From the NCBI GenBank assembly GCA_028277745.1, contig JANQFR010000075.1:26394-90393 (forward strand): DNA of 64,000 nt, given 5' to 3'. Within the stretch, counting starts at the first letter, position 1; each line of letters opens with the position of its first letter. The DNA comes from Phycisphaeraceae bacterium (GTDB lineage Bacteria > Planctomycetota > Phycisphaerae > Phycisphaerales > Phycisphaeraceae). Position numbers and translations under genes: made by a program. Under the pieces are notes generated by a model. It searched no databases, was not told the DNA's origin, and saw only the letters and a program-made list of their open reading frames with translations. Shown here piece by piece: positions 7,517 to 15,442 of this stretch.

Positions 7517-8722
7517 TTATTTGAGGATCTTGGTGACGACGCCGGCGCCGACGGTGCGGCCGCCTTCGCGGACGGCGAAGCGGAGGCCTTCCTCCATGGC
7601 GATGGGCTTGTCGCTCAGGTCGATCTTCATCTGAACGTTGTCGCCGGGCATGCACATCTCGGCCCCGCCCATGAGTTCGATCTTGCCGGTCACGTCGGTG
7701 GTGCGGAAGTAGAACTGGGGCTTGTAGCCGGAGAAGAACGGGCTGTGCCGGCCGCCCTCTTCCTTGGTCAGGACGTAGACCTCGGCCTCGAACTCGCTGT
7801 GCGGGGTGATGGACTTGGGAGCGGCGAGAACCTGGCCGCGTTCGATGTCCTTCTTCTCGATGCCGCGGAGCAGGGCGCCGCAGTTGTCGCCGGCGATGGC
7901 TTCGTCGAGGGTCTTGTTGAACATCTCGACGCCGGTAACGGTGGTTTCCTGGGTGTCGCCGAGGCCGACGATCTCGACCTTATCGCCGACCTTGACCTTG
8001 CCGCGCTCGACGCGGCCGGTGGCGACGGTGCCGCGGCCCTTGATGGAGAACACGTCTTCGACCGACATGAGGAACGGCTTGTCGGTCTCGCGCTCGGGCT
8101 CGGGGATCCAGGTGTCGATCGCTTCCATCAGCTCGCCGATGCACTTGGTGGCGTCGGCGTCGGACGGGCTCTGCAGGGCGGGGAACGCCGCGCCCTTGAT
8201 GATGGGGGTGTCGGACTCGAACTCGTACTTCTCGAGCAGTTCCTGGACCTCCATCTCGACCAGGTCGAGCAGCTCTTCGTCCTCGACAAGGTCGACCTTG
8301 TTGAGGAAGACGACGAGCTTGGGCACGTTGACCTGGCGGGCGAGCAGGACGTGCTCCTTGGTCTGGGGCATCGGGCCGTCGGCGGCGGAGACGACGAGGA
8401 TCGCCCCGTCCATCTGGGCGGCGCCGGTGATCATGTTCTTGACGAAGTCGGCGTGGCCCGGGCAGTCGACGTGGGCGTAGTGCCGGTTCTCGGTCTCATA
8501 CTCCACGTGGGACGTGGCGATGGTCATGATCTTGGTCGCGTCGCGACGGCCGTCGGACTCGGACGCCTTGGCGACCTCGTCGTAGGGCTTGTACTCGGCC
8601 AGACCCTTCGCGCCCTGCACGGCGGTGATCGCCGCGGTCAACGTGGTCTTGCCGTGGTCGACGTGACCGATCGTGCCGACGTTGACGTGGGGCTTGGTAC
8701 GCTCGAAAACACCTTTAGCCAT
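7517..8722 (-). CDS. tuf: Elongation factor Tu
   Basis: A full-length, 401-residue EF-Tu. The GTPase domain has GHVDHGKT (from residue 19), DCPGHADF, and NKVD. The switch region is longer than in E. coli, with an insertion around [14 protein letters not shown]. Domain 2 carries [16 protein letters not shown], and domain 3 ends with [22 protein letters not shown]. It delivers aminoacyl-tRNA to the ribosome. It lies downstream of tRNA-Thr(GGU) and upstream of rpmG, the conserved bacterial order. The ATG follows GGAGGTTCGCAAGCC, whose GGAGG is slightly far (~9 bases). Confidence 0.98.
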   Translation of the reverse strand: MAKGVFERTKPHVNVGTIGHVDHGKTTLTAAITAVQGAKGLAEYKPYDEVAKASESDGRRDATKIMTIATSHVEYETENRHYAHVDCPGHADFVKNMITGAAQMDGAILVVSAADGPMPQTKEHVLLARQVNVPKLVVFLNKVDLVEDEELLDLVEMEVQELLEKYEFESDTPIIKGAAFPALQSPSDADATKCIGELMEAIDTWIPEPERETDKPFLMSVEDVFSIKGRGTVATGRVERGKVKVGDKVEIVGLGDTQETTVTGVEMFNKTLDEAIAGDNCGALLRGIEKKDIERGQVLAAPKSITPHSEFEAEVYVLTKEEGGRHSPFFSGYKPQFYFRTTDVTGKIELMGGAEMCMPGDNVQMKIDLSDKPIAMEEGLRFAVREGGRTVGAGVVTKILK

Positions 8723-8748
8723 GGCTTGCGAACCTCCGAGAAAGATTC

Positions 8749-8848
8749 TCGATGAATGATTTTTGATTTTGGATTTTCGATTTCGTGCCCAACGACGCCG
8801 CGGGCTGGTGCCAATCCGAAATCAAAAATCAGAAATCCAAAATCCCTT
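8749..8848. repeat. AT-rich imperfect inverted repeat between tRNA-Thr and tuf
   Basis: The left arm is built of GATTTTTGATTTTGGATTT units and the right arm of AAATCAAAAATCAGAAATCC units, which pair imperfectly around a GC-rich loop. The arms are themselves short tandem repeats of a GATTTTT-like word. It probably folds in the tuf leader RNA. It is similar in design to the elements at 16.56 and 22.26 kb. Confidence 0.55.
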
Positions 8849-8855
8849 GATTGAG

Positions 8856-8927
<72 letters not shown>

Positions 8928-9410
8928 GACCGTCGCCGGGTCCCAGACGCCCGGCCTTGGCCGAGCTGGGTGGAACCGTCCCGACCGCCGCACGCCCGTT
9001 TGCTCGACGCTATGTACCGCAGCACTTTACCGCGCGGGCCCCGGCTGACAACCCGGCCGGCAGACCGGCCGGACGACGCCGAACAATAAAGGGCTCGAAC
9101 CGGCGCTCCATCGCACCAACTCGTGCCCTGCCCGCCGCACGCCACGGACGCCGAACCGATGGACGGATAACATCACGCCATCACGCCCGGTTCGACGCAG
9201 TCGGGCAGCGTATCACCCCCCTTCAGCCAAGTCAAACCGATCCCAGGGCCACTTCCCCCCACGCCGGCCCGGCCCCCGCGGGCGGCGCCGAACGGCCATC
9301 TCCCGTCCCCATCACCCCCCGCCATTGTTACAGGAGGGCCTCAGGCCTATGATAAGGTGTGCCCATCCACTTTCGCCAACCGACCTGATGACCCGCCTGA
9401 AAGGACTCGA
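8928..9410. other. Intergenic region between divergent tRNA-Thr and nifU-like gene
   Basis: About 480 bases with no supportable gene. It must hold the promoter for the tRNA-Thr/tuf run on the minus strand, which I could not locate, and it holds a good promoter for the plus-strand genes at 9325-9353. Open frames here are rich in Arg/Pro/Ala and look like GC-driven artefacts. Confidence 0.6.
9325..9353 (+). promoter_or_regulatory. Sigma70-like promoter TTGTTA-N17-TATGAT
   Basis: TTGTTA at 9325 and TATGAT at 9348 with a 17-base spacer, 57 bases upstream of the NifU-type gene. This is the best complete -35/-10 pair seen in the window. Confidence 0.55.
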
Positions 9411-9674
9411 ATGAACCAGCCCGCCGCAGATTCCACCTCGGACCTGTCGGTATTCGAGCGCGTGGAGCGGATCATCAATCGCATCCGGCCCGCCGTGCAG
9501 TCCGACGGCGGTGATCTGGAGCTGGTCGAGGTGACCGACGACGGCGTGGTGAAGGTCCGCCTCCACGGCGCCTGTGTCGGCTGCCCCAGCAGCTCCATGA
9601 CCCTGCATATGGGAATCGAGCGCAACGTCCGGGAAAAGGTGCCCGAAATCGTTGCGGTCGAACAGGTGCCGTGA
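9411..9674 (+). CDS. NifU C-terminal-type Fe-S scaffold protein
   Basis: An 87-residue stand-alone NifU C-terminal (Nfu) domain. The ATG at 9411 has AAGGA 7 bases upstream. Landmarks are the helix VERIINRIRPAVQSDGGDLEL, the strand VKVRLHGACVGCPSSSMTL with the cluster-ligating C55-x2-C58, then a helix ending in VPEIVAVEQV. Such proteins hold a [4Fe-4S] cluster at a dimer interface and pass it to apo-proteins. It is the first gene of a likely unit with csrA (118 bases downstream) and a methyltransferase. Confidence 0.9.
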   Translation: MNQPAADSTSDLSVFERVERIINRIRPAVQSDGGDLELVEVTDDGVVKVRLHGACVGCPSSSMTLHMGIERNVREKVPEIVAVEQVP

Positions 9675-9792
9675 TCGAGCCGATTCGGCCGATGACGGTA
9701 ACTGGTGATAGCGCAGGGGCGGACCCGGTCGGTCTGCTCGGTTTCGACGCGCAGGATGCGCGCGTTGAACGGACTCGACGAGGAGCAGCGGC

Positions 9793-10032
9793 ATGCTCGC
9801 ATTGACCCGGCGTGTTGGCGAAGAAGTCGTCATCGGCGACCCCAAAAAACCCGATGGGATCATCCGCGTTGTCGACATTCATGGCGACAAGGTCCGCCTG
9901 GCGTTCGACTTCCCGCGGTCCACGGCCATCAACCGCCGCGAATTGGCCGACCAAAAGGCCAAGGACCAGCCCAAGCCTCCCCAGAACGCCCCCAAGCCCG
10001 ACAACCCCACGCCGCCCAAACCCCCCACCTGA
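9793..10032 (+). CDS. csrA: Carbon storage regulator CsrA with proline-rich tail
   Basis: A 79-residue CsrA. The RNA-binding core is canonical: MLALTRRVGEEVVIGD, IRVVDIHGDKVRLAFDFPR, INRREL, including the N-terminal L4/R6-type residues and the R44-equivalent in FPR. CsrA dimers bind GGA motifs in mRNA leaders and alter translation and stability. After residue ~52 there is an unusual basic, proline-rich extension (KPPQNAPKPDNPTPPKPP), which most CsrA proteins of ~60-70 residues lack. GAGGAG occurs ~9 bases ahead of the ATG. The methyltransferase start follows the stop by 17 bases. Confidence 0.93.
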   Translation: MLALTRRVGEEVVIGDPKKPDGIIRVVDIHGDKVRLAFDFPRSTAINRRELADQKAKDQPKPPQNAPKPDNPTPPKPPT

Positions 10033-10049
10033 CGCCTGAATCCCACCTG

Positions 10050-10799
10050 ATGTCCAACCTCGGCGACTTCTCCCACCAGGCCCAGGCTTACGCCGCCGCC
10101 CGCCCTTCCTACCCCGACGCCCTGCTGGACCGGCTGATCGCTCACGTCGGCGTCGGGCCTGGCGACCCCGTGGCCGACCTGGGTGCGGGCACCGGCATCA
10201 GCACCGTCCTCCTGGCCGACCGTGGGTTCAAGGTGACCGCGATCGAACCCAACCGGACGATGCGGGAGCACGCCCCGGAGCGCCCCAACACAGCCTGGCT
10301 CGAGGGCACGTTCGAACACGCCCCGCTGCCCGACGCGTCGCAGGTCTGGGTCGTCGCCGCTCAGGCGTTCCACTGGGCCGACCCGGCCCGCGCCCTGCCG
10401 GAGATGCGCCGCATCCTCCGCCCCGGCGGGTGGTTCACCGTAATGTGGAACAACCGCCTCAACGACCGCGAGCCGACCCTCGCCCGCGTCTGGGGCCTGG
10501 TCTGCGCCATGGCCCCCGACTTCGACGACAACTACCGCGACAACCAGAGCTGGCCGGTCGTGCTCACCTCCACCGGCGACTTCGACCGGGTTCACGAGGA
10601 CGCCGCCGAGCACACGGTCGCCATGCCGCGCGACCGCTTCGTCAACCTCTGGCGGAGCCACAACCGGCTGACCATCGCCGCCGGCCCAAGGTTCCCCCAG
10701 CTCATCGACGCGATCGAACGCGACCTCGACCAGCACGGCGTCACGCAGGTGGACGTCCCCTACGCCTGCCGGTCATGGACGGTGCGGCGCGGCGGCTGA
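10050..10799 (+). CDS. Class I SAM-dependent methyltransferase
   Basis: A 249-residue protein of the UbiE/Methyltransf_11 type. The start at 10050 (MSNLGDFSHQAQAYAAARP) matches the usual beginning of this group. SAM-binding motif I is VADLGAGTGIST (residues ~41-52), motif II lies at VTAIEPN with acidic E, then AQAFHWAD and the post-motif RRILRPGGWFTVMWNN. Relatives include trans-aconitate and biotin-pathway-like methyltransferases, but nothing here identifies the substrate. It is the last gene of the nifU-csrA run and is convergent with mtnP. Confidence 0.85.
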   Translation: MSNLGDFSHQAQAYAAARPSYPDALLDRLIAHVGVGPGDPVADLGAGTGISTVLLADRGFKVTAIEPNRTMREHAPERPNTAWLEGTFEHAPLPDASQVWVVAAQAFHWADPARALPEMRRILRPGGWFTVMWNNRLNDREPTLARVWGLVCAMAPDFDDNYRDNQSWPVVLTSTGDFDRVHEDAAEHTVAMPRDRFVNLWRSHNRLTIAAGPRFPQLIDAIERDLDQHGVTQVDVPYACRSWTVRRGG

Positions 10800-10804
10800 A
10801 GCCC

Positions 10805-10834
10805 GAAGCCCTGGGATTGCAATCCCTGGGCTTC
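10805..10834. repeat. 30-base palindromic repeat, copy 1
   Basis: GAAGCCC and GGGCTTC enclose the perfect palindrome GGGATTGCAATCCC with one T-T mismatch. It lies between two convergent stops, where it can serve both strands as a terminator. A copy differing at two positions lies at 19456. Confidence 0.7.
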
Positions 10835-10842
10835 CGAACTAT

Positions 10843-11730
10843 TCACTCGAAGTATTTGCCCCAAAGCACGTCGAGCCGCTTGACCTCATCCGGATCGATC
10901 AGGTCCTTCTGCGACCAGACGCCCAGGGCGAGGGCGGTGTGCGCAGGACTTGGGTTTTCCCTTAGGATTGTGAGGTCTTTCAGGGCGGCCTTCATCAGGG
11001 CAATGTTGTTGACGGTCGCGTGGTTGAGGTTGCCGATGATCTCTTCGAGCAGGGTCTGGGGCGTGGTTCCCGGCGGGTGGGGGCGCCAGCAGTCGTAGTC
11101 GGTGGGCATGGCGATCAGGGCGTAGGCCATCTCCGCCTCGCGCGCGAGCCGGGCTTCGGGCATGCAGGTCATGCCGATCAGGTCGCCGCCCCAGAGCCGG
11201 TGCATGTTGGACTCGGCCTTGGTGGAGAAGGCGGGCCCCTCCATGCAGACATAAGTCCCCTCGACGTGCACGGCGACCTCCGGCAGGTGTTTGGCGGCGT
11301 TGATCAGCCAGTCACGCATCACGGGGCAGAACGGGTGGGCGAACTCGACGTGGACGGCCGCCTTCTCGTAGAAGGTGTTCGCCCGCTTGCAGGTCTTGTC
11401 GATCACCTGGTCGGCGATGACCAGGTCGCCCGGGGCCAGCTCTTCCCGCAGCGAGCCGGTCGCGCCGCTGGCCAGAACGTGGGTCGCGCCCAGGGACTTG
11501 AGGGCGTAGATATTCGCCCGGTACGGCACGGCGGAGGGGTTGAACACGTGCCCGGGGCCGTGCCGCTGCAGCAGCAGGATGTCCACGTCGTCCCAGCGGG
11601 TCTGGACGATCGAGGAGGAGGGCTTGCCGAAGGGGGTGTCCACGTCAAGGGTTTCGCCCGCCTCGAGCCCGAGTTTTTCGCCCAGCCCGGTCCCGCCGAT
11701 GATGCCGATCTTGATGGGGGTGTCGCTCAT
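10843..11730 (-). CDS. mtnP: S-methyl-5'-thioadenosine phosphorylase
   Basis: A 295-residue purine nucleoside phosphorylase of the MTAP type. It splits methylthioadenosine (a by-product of polyamine synthesis) with phosphate into adenine and methylthioribose-1-phosphate. Motifs are KIGIIGGTGLG (phosphate loop), LLQRHGPGHVFNPS, VLASGATGSLREEL, YVCMEGPAFSTKAES, GMTCMPEARLARE and PTDYDCW (base-recognising Asp pair). The length is normal. A TATCAT -10-like hexamer ends 8 bases before the ATG and no Shine-Dalgarno is seen, so the mRNA may be leaderless. Confidence 0.93.
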   Translation of the reverse strand: MSDTPIKIGIIGGTGLGEKLGLEAGETLDVDTPFGKPSSSIVQTRWDDVDILLLQRHGPGHVFNPSAVPYRANIYALKSLGATHVLASGATGSLREELAPGDLVIADQVIDKTCKRANTFYEKAAVHVEFAHPFCPVMRDWLINAAKHLPEVAVHVEGTYVCMEGPAFSTKAESNMHRLWGGDLIGMTCMPEARLAREAEMAYALIAMPTDYDCWRPHPPGTTPQTLLEEIIGNLNHATVNNIALMKAALKDLTILRENPSPAHTALALGVWSQKDLIDPDEVKRLDVLWGKYFE

Positions 11731-11738
11731 GGCTGAGG

Positions 11739-11744
11739 ATGATA
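11739..11744 (-). promoter_or_regulatory. -10-like TATCAT of mtnP, leaderless arrangement
   Basis: TATCAT on the minus strand, 8 bases (CCTCAGCC) before the mtnP ATG. No ribosome-binding site lies between. Confidence 0.4.
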
Positions 11745-11875
11745 CCCGCGGACACCTCGGCTGAGCGGCGGGGCCCGCCCGGCGCCGTCCAAACGGCTTG
11801 TCAGAACCGCATCAAACCCTTATTGTTAAGGGTCTAGGGGCATGCGCCCCACCCCATCCCTTCGGGAGCCGAATC

Positions 11876-12850
11876 ATGGCCAAGATGTTCTACACCCTCG
11901 AAGAAACCGCGGCGAAGCTCAGTAAATCCGAGCAGGAAATCAAAGACATGGCCGCCGCCGGCGAGCTGCAGCAGTTCCGCGACCGCGACAAGCTGATGTT
12001 CAAGGTTGAGCAGGTCGACGCCCTGCTCAGCGGCGGCAGCGACGAGACGGTCCTCGAAGACACCGGCACCGGCATGGGCGTGCCCCTGGCCGACGACAGC
12101 CTCGGCGGCAGCGCAATCGGCCTGGGCGACAGCGCCATCAACCTGCAGGACGACACCAGCCTCGGCGGCTCGCTCGACGAGACCAACACCCCGCCGGTCG
12201 ACCCCAACGACGCCACCGGCGTCAGCGTCTTCGATGCCGGCGAGATCGAGCCCGCCGATTCCATGGCCCAGACGCAGGTCACCGGCTCCTTCTCCAGCGA
12301 TGACGAAGAGCTCGCCCTCGACAGCGTCGGTTCGGGCTCGGGCCTGCTTGACCTGACCCGCGAATCGGACGACACCAGCCTCGGCGCCGAGCTGCTCGAC
12401 GAGATCTACCCCGGCGGCGGCGAGTCGTCGGACTCCAAGCTCGACTCGGCCGTGGGCTCCTCCGGCGTGTTCGACGGCTCGATGGCCGAGACCGGCGCAT
12501 CGGGCCCCTCGGGCCTCGAAAACCTCGACGTCGACGCCTCCTCGGCCGTCTCCCCCGCCATCGCCAGCGAGCCCGGCACGCCCATCATGCCCGGCGCGAT
12601 GATGACCGCTGAGGAATACATCGACCCCGCCTGGTCCGGCTTCGGCGCCGGCGCCCTCTTCGGCGCCACCATCACCCTGATCGTCGGCCTGATCGTCGCG
12701 ATCTCCGCCGTCGCCGGCGTCACCAGCAGCGTCACCGCCATGATCGCCAGCTCCAGCGGCATGCTCATCGGCGTGTCCCTCGGGCTGCTCGTGCTGAGCT
12801 TTATCCTCGGCGCCATCGGCCTGGTCATCGGCAAGGCCGCCTCCGGCTGA
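11876..12850 (+). CDS. Excisionase-type HTH, acidic linker and two C-terminal TM helices
   Basis: A 324-residue protein. The start at 11876 follows CGGGAG. Residues 1-52 form a MerR/excisionase-type winged helix (MFYTLEETAAKLSKSEQEIK, then GELQQFRDRDKLMFKVEQVDALL). Residues ~53-235 are highly acidic, Ser/Gly/Asp-rich and probably disordered, with repeated DDxSLGGS-like pieces. Two TM helices end the protein (ALFGATITLIVGLIVAISAVAGV and LIGVSLGLLVLSFILGAIGLVI). Planctomycetes carry many such proteins; the role is unknown. The HTH may bind DNA or act in protein contacts at the membrane. It precedes psd by 69 bases. Confidence 0.75.
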   Translation: MAKMFYTLEETAAKLSKSEQEIKDMAAAGELQQFRDRDKLMFKVEQVDALLSGGSDETVLEDTGTGMGVPLADDSLGGSAIGLGDSAINLQDDTSLGGSLDETNTPPVDPNDATGVSVFDAGEIEPADSMAQTQVTGSFSSDDEELALDSVGSGSGLLDLTRESDDTSLGAELLDEIYPGGGESSDSKLDSAVGSSGVFDGSMAETGASGPSGLENLDVDASSAVSPAIASEPGTPIMPGAMMTAEEYIDPAWSGFGAGALFGATITLIVGLIVAISAVAGVTSSVTAMIASSSGMLIGVSLGLLVLSFILGAIGLVIGKAASG

Positions 12851-12919
12851 CCACCGGACCGCCGGCTACAACCACGGCTTCCACCCCACGCCCCGTTTCA
12901 TCCCGGAGCAACTGATCCC

Positions 12920-13687
12920 TTGAAACTCTGCGGATACGCCCGCAACGAATGGCTGGCCATCATCCTCGTCGGCCTGCTGCTCATCGCGTCCGCCATCGCC
13001 CTGGGGTGGTGGCCGCTGGCGGTCCTTATCGCCGCCGCCGTCGCCGCCGTCCTCACCTTCTTCCGCGACCCCGAGCGGCGCGTCCCCACCCAGCGCGGCG
13101 CCATCGTCGCCCCCGCCGACGGACGCGTCTCCTCCATCCATGAACTCGACCACTTCCCCCCGTTCGACGGGCCGGCCGTCTGCATCCGCATCTTCATGTC
13201 CGTCTTCGACGTCCACCTCAACCGCTCCCCCTGCCACGGCATTGTCAAATCCATCACCCACACGCCCGGCGACCACCGCAACACCCTCAACCCCGAGTCC
13301 GCCGAGGTCAACGAGAACAACCTCATCGTGATGAGCCATCCTGTCCGGGACGAGCCCGTGGCCGCGGTCCGCCAGATCGCCGGCCTGCTCGCCCGCACCA
13401 TCTACTGCCACCCCAAGGTCGGCGTCACCCTCCAGCGGGGCCAGCGCATCGGCATCATCAAGCTCGGCTCCACCACCGAACTCTACCTCCCCGCCGCCAG
13501 CGAGCCGACCCTCTCGGTCGAGCAGGGCCAGAAGGTCCAGGGCGGCCTCACCGTCGTCGCCCAGGTGAAGAGCAAGGACGCCCTGACGGCGGTCTCGACC
13601 GCGCCGCCCCCCAAGCCGGCCCAGAAGACGGCCACGCCATCAACCGAGCAGGCGCCGGCCCCCGCGCGCACGACGGCGACGCCCTGA
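12920..13687 (+). CDS. psd: Phosphatidylserine decarboxylase, short (PSD-A) type
   Basis: A 255-residue pyruvoyl enzyme that turns phosphatidylserine into phosphatidylethanolamine at the membrane. It starts with TTG at 12920, with CGGAG 10 bases upstream. Two hydrophobic segments (residues ~12-46) precede FFRDPERRVP, APADGRV (64-70) and MSVFDVHLNR (93-102). The self-cleavage site is LGST (182-185), where the Ser becomes the pyruvoyl group. The last ~45 residues are an Ala/Pro/Thr-rich tail beyond the enzyme core. The PSD-A form normally works next to a pssA gene, which is not adjacent here. Confidence 0.9.
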   Translation: MKLCGYARNEWLAIILVGLLLIASAIALGWWPLAVLIAAAVAAVLTFFRDPERRVPTQRGAIVAPADGRVSSIHELDHFPPFDGPAVCIRIFMSVFDVHLNRSPCHGIVKSITHTPGDHRNTLNPESAEVNENNLIVMSHPVRDEPVAAVRQIAGLLARTIYCHPKVGVTLQRGQRIGIIKLGSTTELYLPAASEPTLSVEQGQKVQGGLTVVAQVKSKDALTAVSTAPPPKPAQKTATPSTEQAPAPARTTATP

Positions 13688-13698
13688 GCCGGCCGCGT

Positions 13699-13704
13699 TA
13701 CGAT
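13699..13704 (+). promoter_or_regulatory. -10-like TACGAT before cytosine methyltransferase
   Basis: TACGAT followed by 7 bases (GGGGTCG) and the ATG at 13712. This favours that ATG over an in-frame upstream codon and suggests a leaderless transcript. Confidence 0.35.
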
Positions 13705-13711
13705 GGGGTCG

Positions 13712-14875
13712 ATGCCGCCGCGTAAAACCTTCGCCGAGTTCTTCGCCGGCATCGGCTTGGTCCATCTCGGCCTCGCCGATTCGGGCTGGGGTTGCGTCTA
13801 CGCCAACGACATCGACGCGAAGAAGCAGCAGATGTACGCCGACCACTTCGGCGACGCCCGCTATTACCACCGCGAAGACGTGTGGCGGACCGACGCGGTG
13901 ATCGAACGCCTCGACGAGCGGCCGTTCCTCGCGACGGCGTCGTTCCCCTGCACCGACCTGTCCCTCGCCGGGTACGGCCGCGGCTTCGGCGGGCCGCAAT
14001 CCTCGTCGTATTTTGGCTTCATCGAGGTGCTCCGCCAACTCGGCGACGAACGCCCCCGGCTCGTGATGCTCGAAAACGTGGTCGGCTTCCTCACCGCGCG
14101 GGGCGGCGGCGACTTCCGACGCGCGGTGCAGACGCTCGCGTCGCTGGGATACCGGATCGACGCTTTCATCCTCGATGCGCGGTGGTTCGTGCCCCAGAGC
14201 CGCCCCCGGCTGTTTGTGTTCGGCTTCCACGAATCCCTGGATCATGGGGTGATCCTGAAAGAGGACGCCGACCGCTGGCGGCAGGCGATCGACCGCACCG
14301 CGCCGTTGCGCCCGGCGACGCTCGCGGCCCACTACGACACGCTGCGGCTCGACACCGGGTGGGCGACGGTCGACCTGCCGACACCCGCCCCGAACGAGCG
14401 GTCGCTGAACGACGTCATCGATCTCGACGACGCCCAGGACTGGTGGGACGAGCCGACCACGCGTAAGCACGAAGCGATGATGGAGCCGCGACACCGCGCG
14501 CGGGTCGAGACGATGATGGCCGGCGGGGCCCCGGCCGCGGGCGCGGCGTTCCGTCGGACGCGGCGCGGCAAGCCCCGGCTCGAGGTCCGCTTCGACCTCG
14601 CCGGCTGCCTGCGCACCCCGCGCGGCGGCAGCGCCCGGCAGATCGTCCTGGGGATCGGCCGCGGCCGGCTCCGCATGCGCTGGATGTCGGCCCGCGAGTA
14701 CGCCCGGCTCCAAGGCGCCGACGACTTCGCCATCCGTGTCTCCCCCAGCCAGGCGATGCACGGCTTCGGCGACGCGGTCTGCGTCCCCGCGATCCGATGG
14801 ATCGACCGGCACGTGCTCAGCCCGATCCACGACCACGAGGCCGCCGCCCATGCCCGACCGGTTCTCCACCGCTGA
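13712..14875 (+). CDS. DNA (cytosine-5-)-methyltransferase
   Basis: 387 residues. Ordered C5-methyltransferase motifs are visible: I (FFAGIGLVHLGL, residues ~10-21), IV with the catalytic Cys in SFPCTDLSLAG (~77-87), VI in MLENVVGF (~119-126), VIII in VPQSRPRLFVFG, and motif IX/X-like sequence near RWMSAREYARLQGADDF and AMHGFGDAVCVPA. The target-recognition region lies between ~200 and 310 and does not reveal the site. It overlaps the vsr gene by 26 bases. No restriction endonuclease is adjacent, so it looks like a Dcm-type solitary methylase with its repair nuclease, although a restriction partner could lie elsewhere. Confidence 0.92.
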   Translation: MPPRKTFAEFFAGIGLVHLGLADSGWGCVYANDIDAKKQQMYADHFGDARYYHREDVWRTDAVIERLDERPFLATASFPCTDLSLAGYGRGFGGPQSSSYFGFIEVLRQLGDERPRLVMLENVVGFLTARGGGDFRRAVQTLASLGYRIDAFILDARWFVPQSRPRLFVFGFHESLDHGVILKEDADRWRQAIDRTAPLRPATLAAHYDTLRLDTGWATVDLPTPAPNERSLNDVIDLDDAQDWWDEPTTRKHEAMMEPRHRARVETMMAGGAPAAGAAFRRTRRGKPRLEVRFDLAGCLRTPRGGSARQIVLGIGRGRLRMRWMSAREYARLQGADDFAIRVSPSQAMHGFGDAVCVPAIRWIDRHVLSPIHDHEAAAHARPVLHR

Positions 14876-15266
14876 GCGCTCGCGGATCATGCGGGCCGTG
14901 CGCGGCAAGGACACCAAGCCCGAGTGGGTCGTCCGCCGCCTCGTCCACCGCCTGGGCTACCGTTACCGGCTTCACGTGACCGACCTGCCCGGCAAGCCCG
15001 ACCTGGTCTTCCCCGCCCGCCGCAAGGTCGTGTTCGTTCACGGCTGCTTCTGGCATCAACACCACTGCAAACGCGGCAACCGCACGCCCGCGTCCAACGT
15101 CGAATACTGGCGGGCCAAGCTGCAACGCAACCGTCAGCGCGACGCGGCCCACCGCCGCGCGCTCCGCCGTGCGGGGTGGAGCGTCATGGTCATCTGGGAA
15201 TGCCAGACCCGCGCCGCAGGCCTCGAGCGCCTCTCGCGTCGGCTGGTTCGGTTCCTGGAGTCATGA
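14850..15266 (+). CDS. vsr: Very short patch repair endonuclease Vsr
   Basis: A 138-residue Vsr nuclease. The start at 14850 (MPDRFSTAERSRIMRAVRG) overlaps the methyltransferase end by 26 bases in another frame, indicating translational coupling. The catalytic signatures are present: RGKDTKPEW, KPDLVF (active-site Asp) and VHGCFWHQHHC with the metal/zinc-site His and Cys residues. Vsr nicks beside T:G mismatches made by deamination of 5-methylcytosine, correcting the mutations its partner methylase causes. Confidence 0.93.
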   Translation: MPDRFSTAERSRIMRAVRGKDTKPEWVVRRLVHRLGYRYRLHVTDLPGKPDLVFPARRKVVFVHGCFWHQHHCKRGNRTPASNVEYWRAKLQRNRQRDAAHRRALRRAGWSVMVIWECQTRAAGLERLSRRLVRFLES

Positions 15267-15308
15267 GAAGGCCGGAGCCCCGCAAGCAAGGCTTAAAACG
15301 TGTGTGAG

Positions 15309-15388
15309 AAGCCGGACCTGAGCGAAGCGAAGGTCCGGATCACGTCGGCGCCATCCATCCGGCCCTTCGCTTCGCTCAGGTCCGGCTT
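15309..15388. repeat. Long hairpin with 32-base arms
   Basis: Arms at 15309-15340 and 15357-15388 are reverse complements at 31 of 32 positions around a 16-base loop. Each arm also holds the smaller palindrome CCGGACCT/AGGTCCGG (broken in the right arm by the one mismatch). The shared word is TGAGCGAAGCGAAGG. It lies between vsr and hlyD and looks like two REP-type units head to head. Confidence 0.85.
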
Positions 15389-15429
15389 GAAACGGGCGAA
15401 GCCTGGCGTTGGCGGGCGGCGTTGGTCGA

Positions 15430-15435
15430 TAAACT
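15430..15435 (+). promoter_or_regulatory. -10-like TAAACT before hlyD-like gene
   Basis: TAAACT followed by 7 bases and ATG at 15443. It has the same spacing as at rmuC and the cytosine methyltransferase. The match to TATAAT is weaker. Confidence 0.25.
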
Positions 15436-15442
15436 GGTTTGC

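Noticed and set aside
8928..9352. Open frame of ~160 codons running from the tRNA-Thr gene
   Set aside because: It begins inside the tRNA and its product is Arg/Pro/Ala-rich without family resemblance or a ribosome-binding site.
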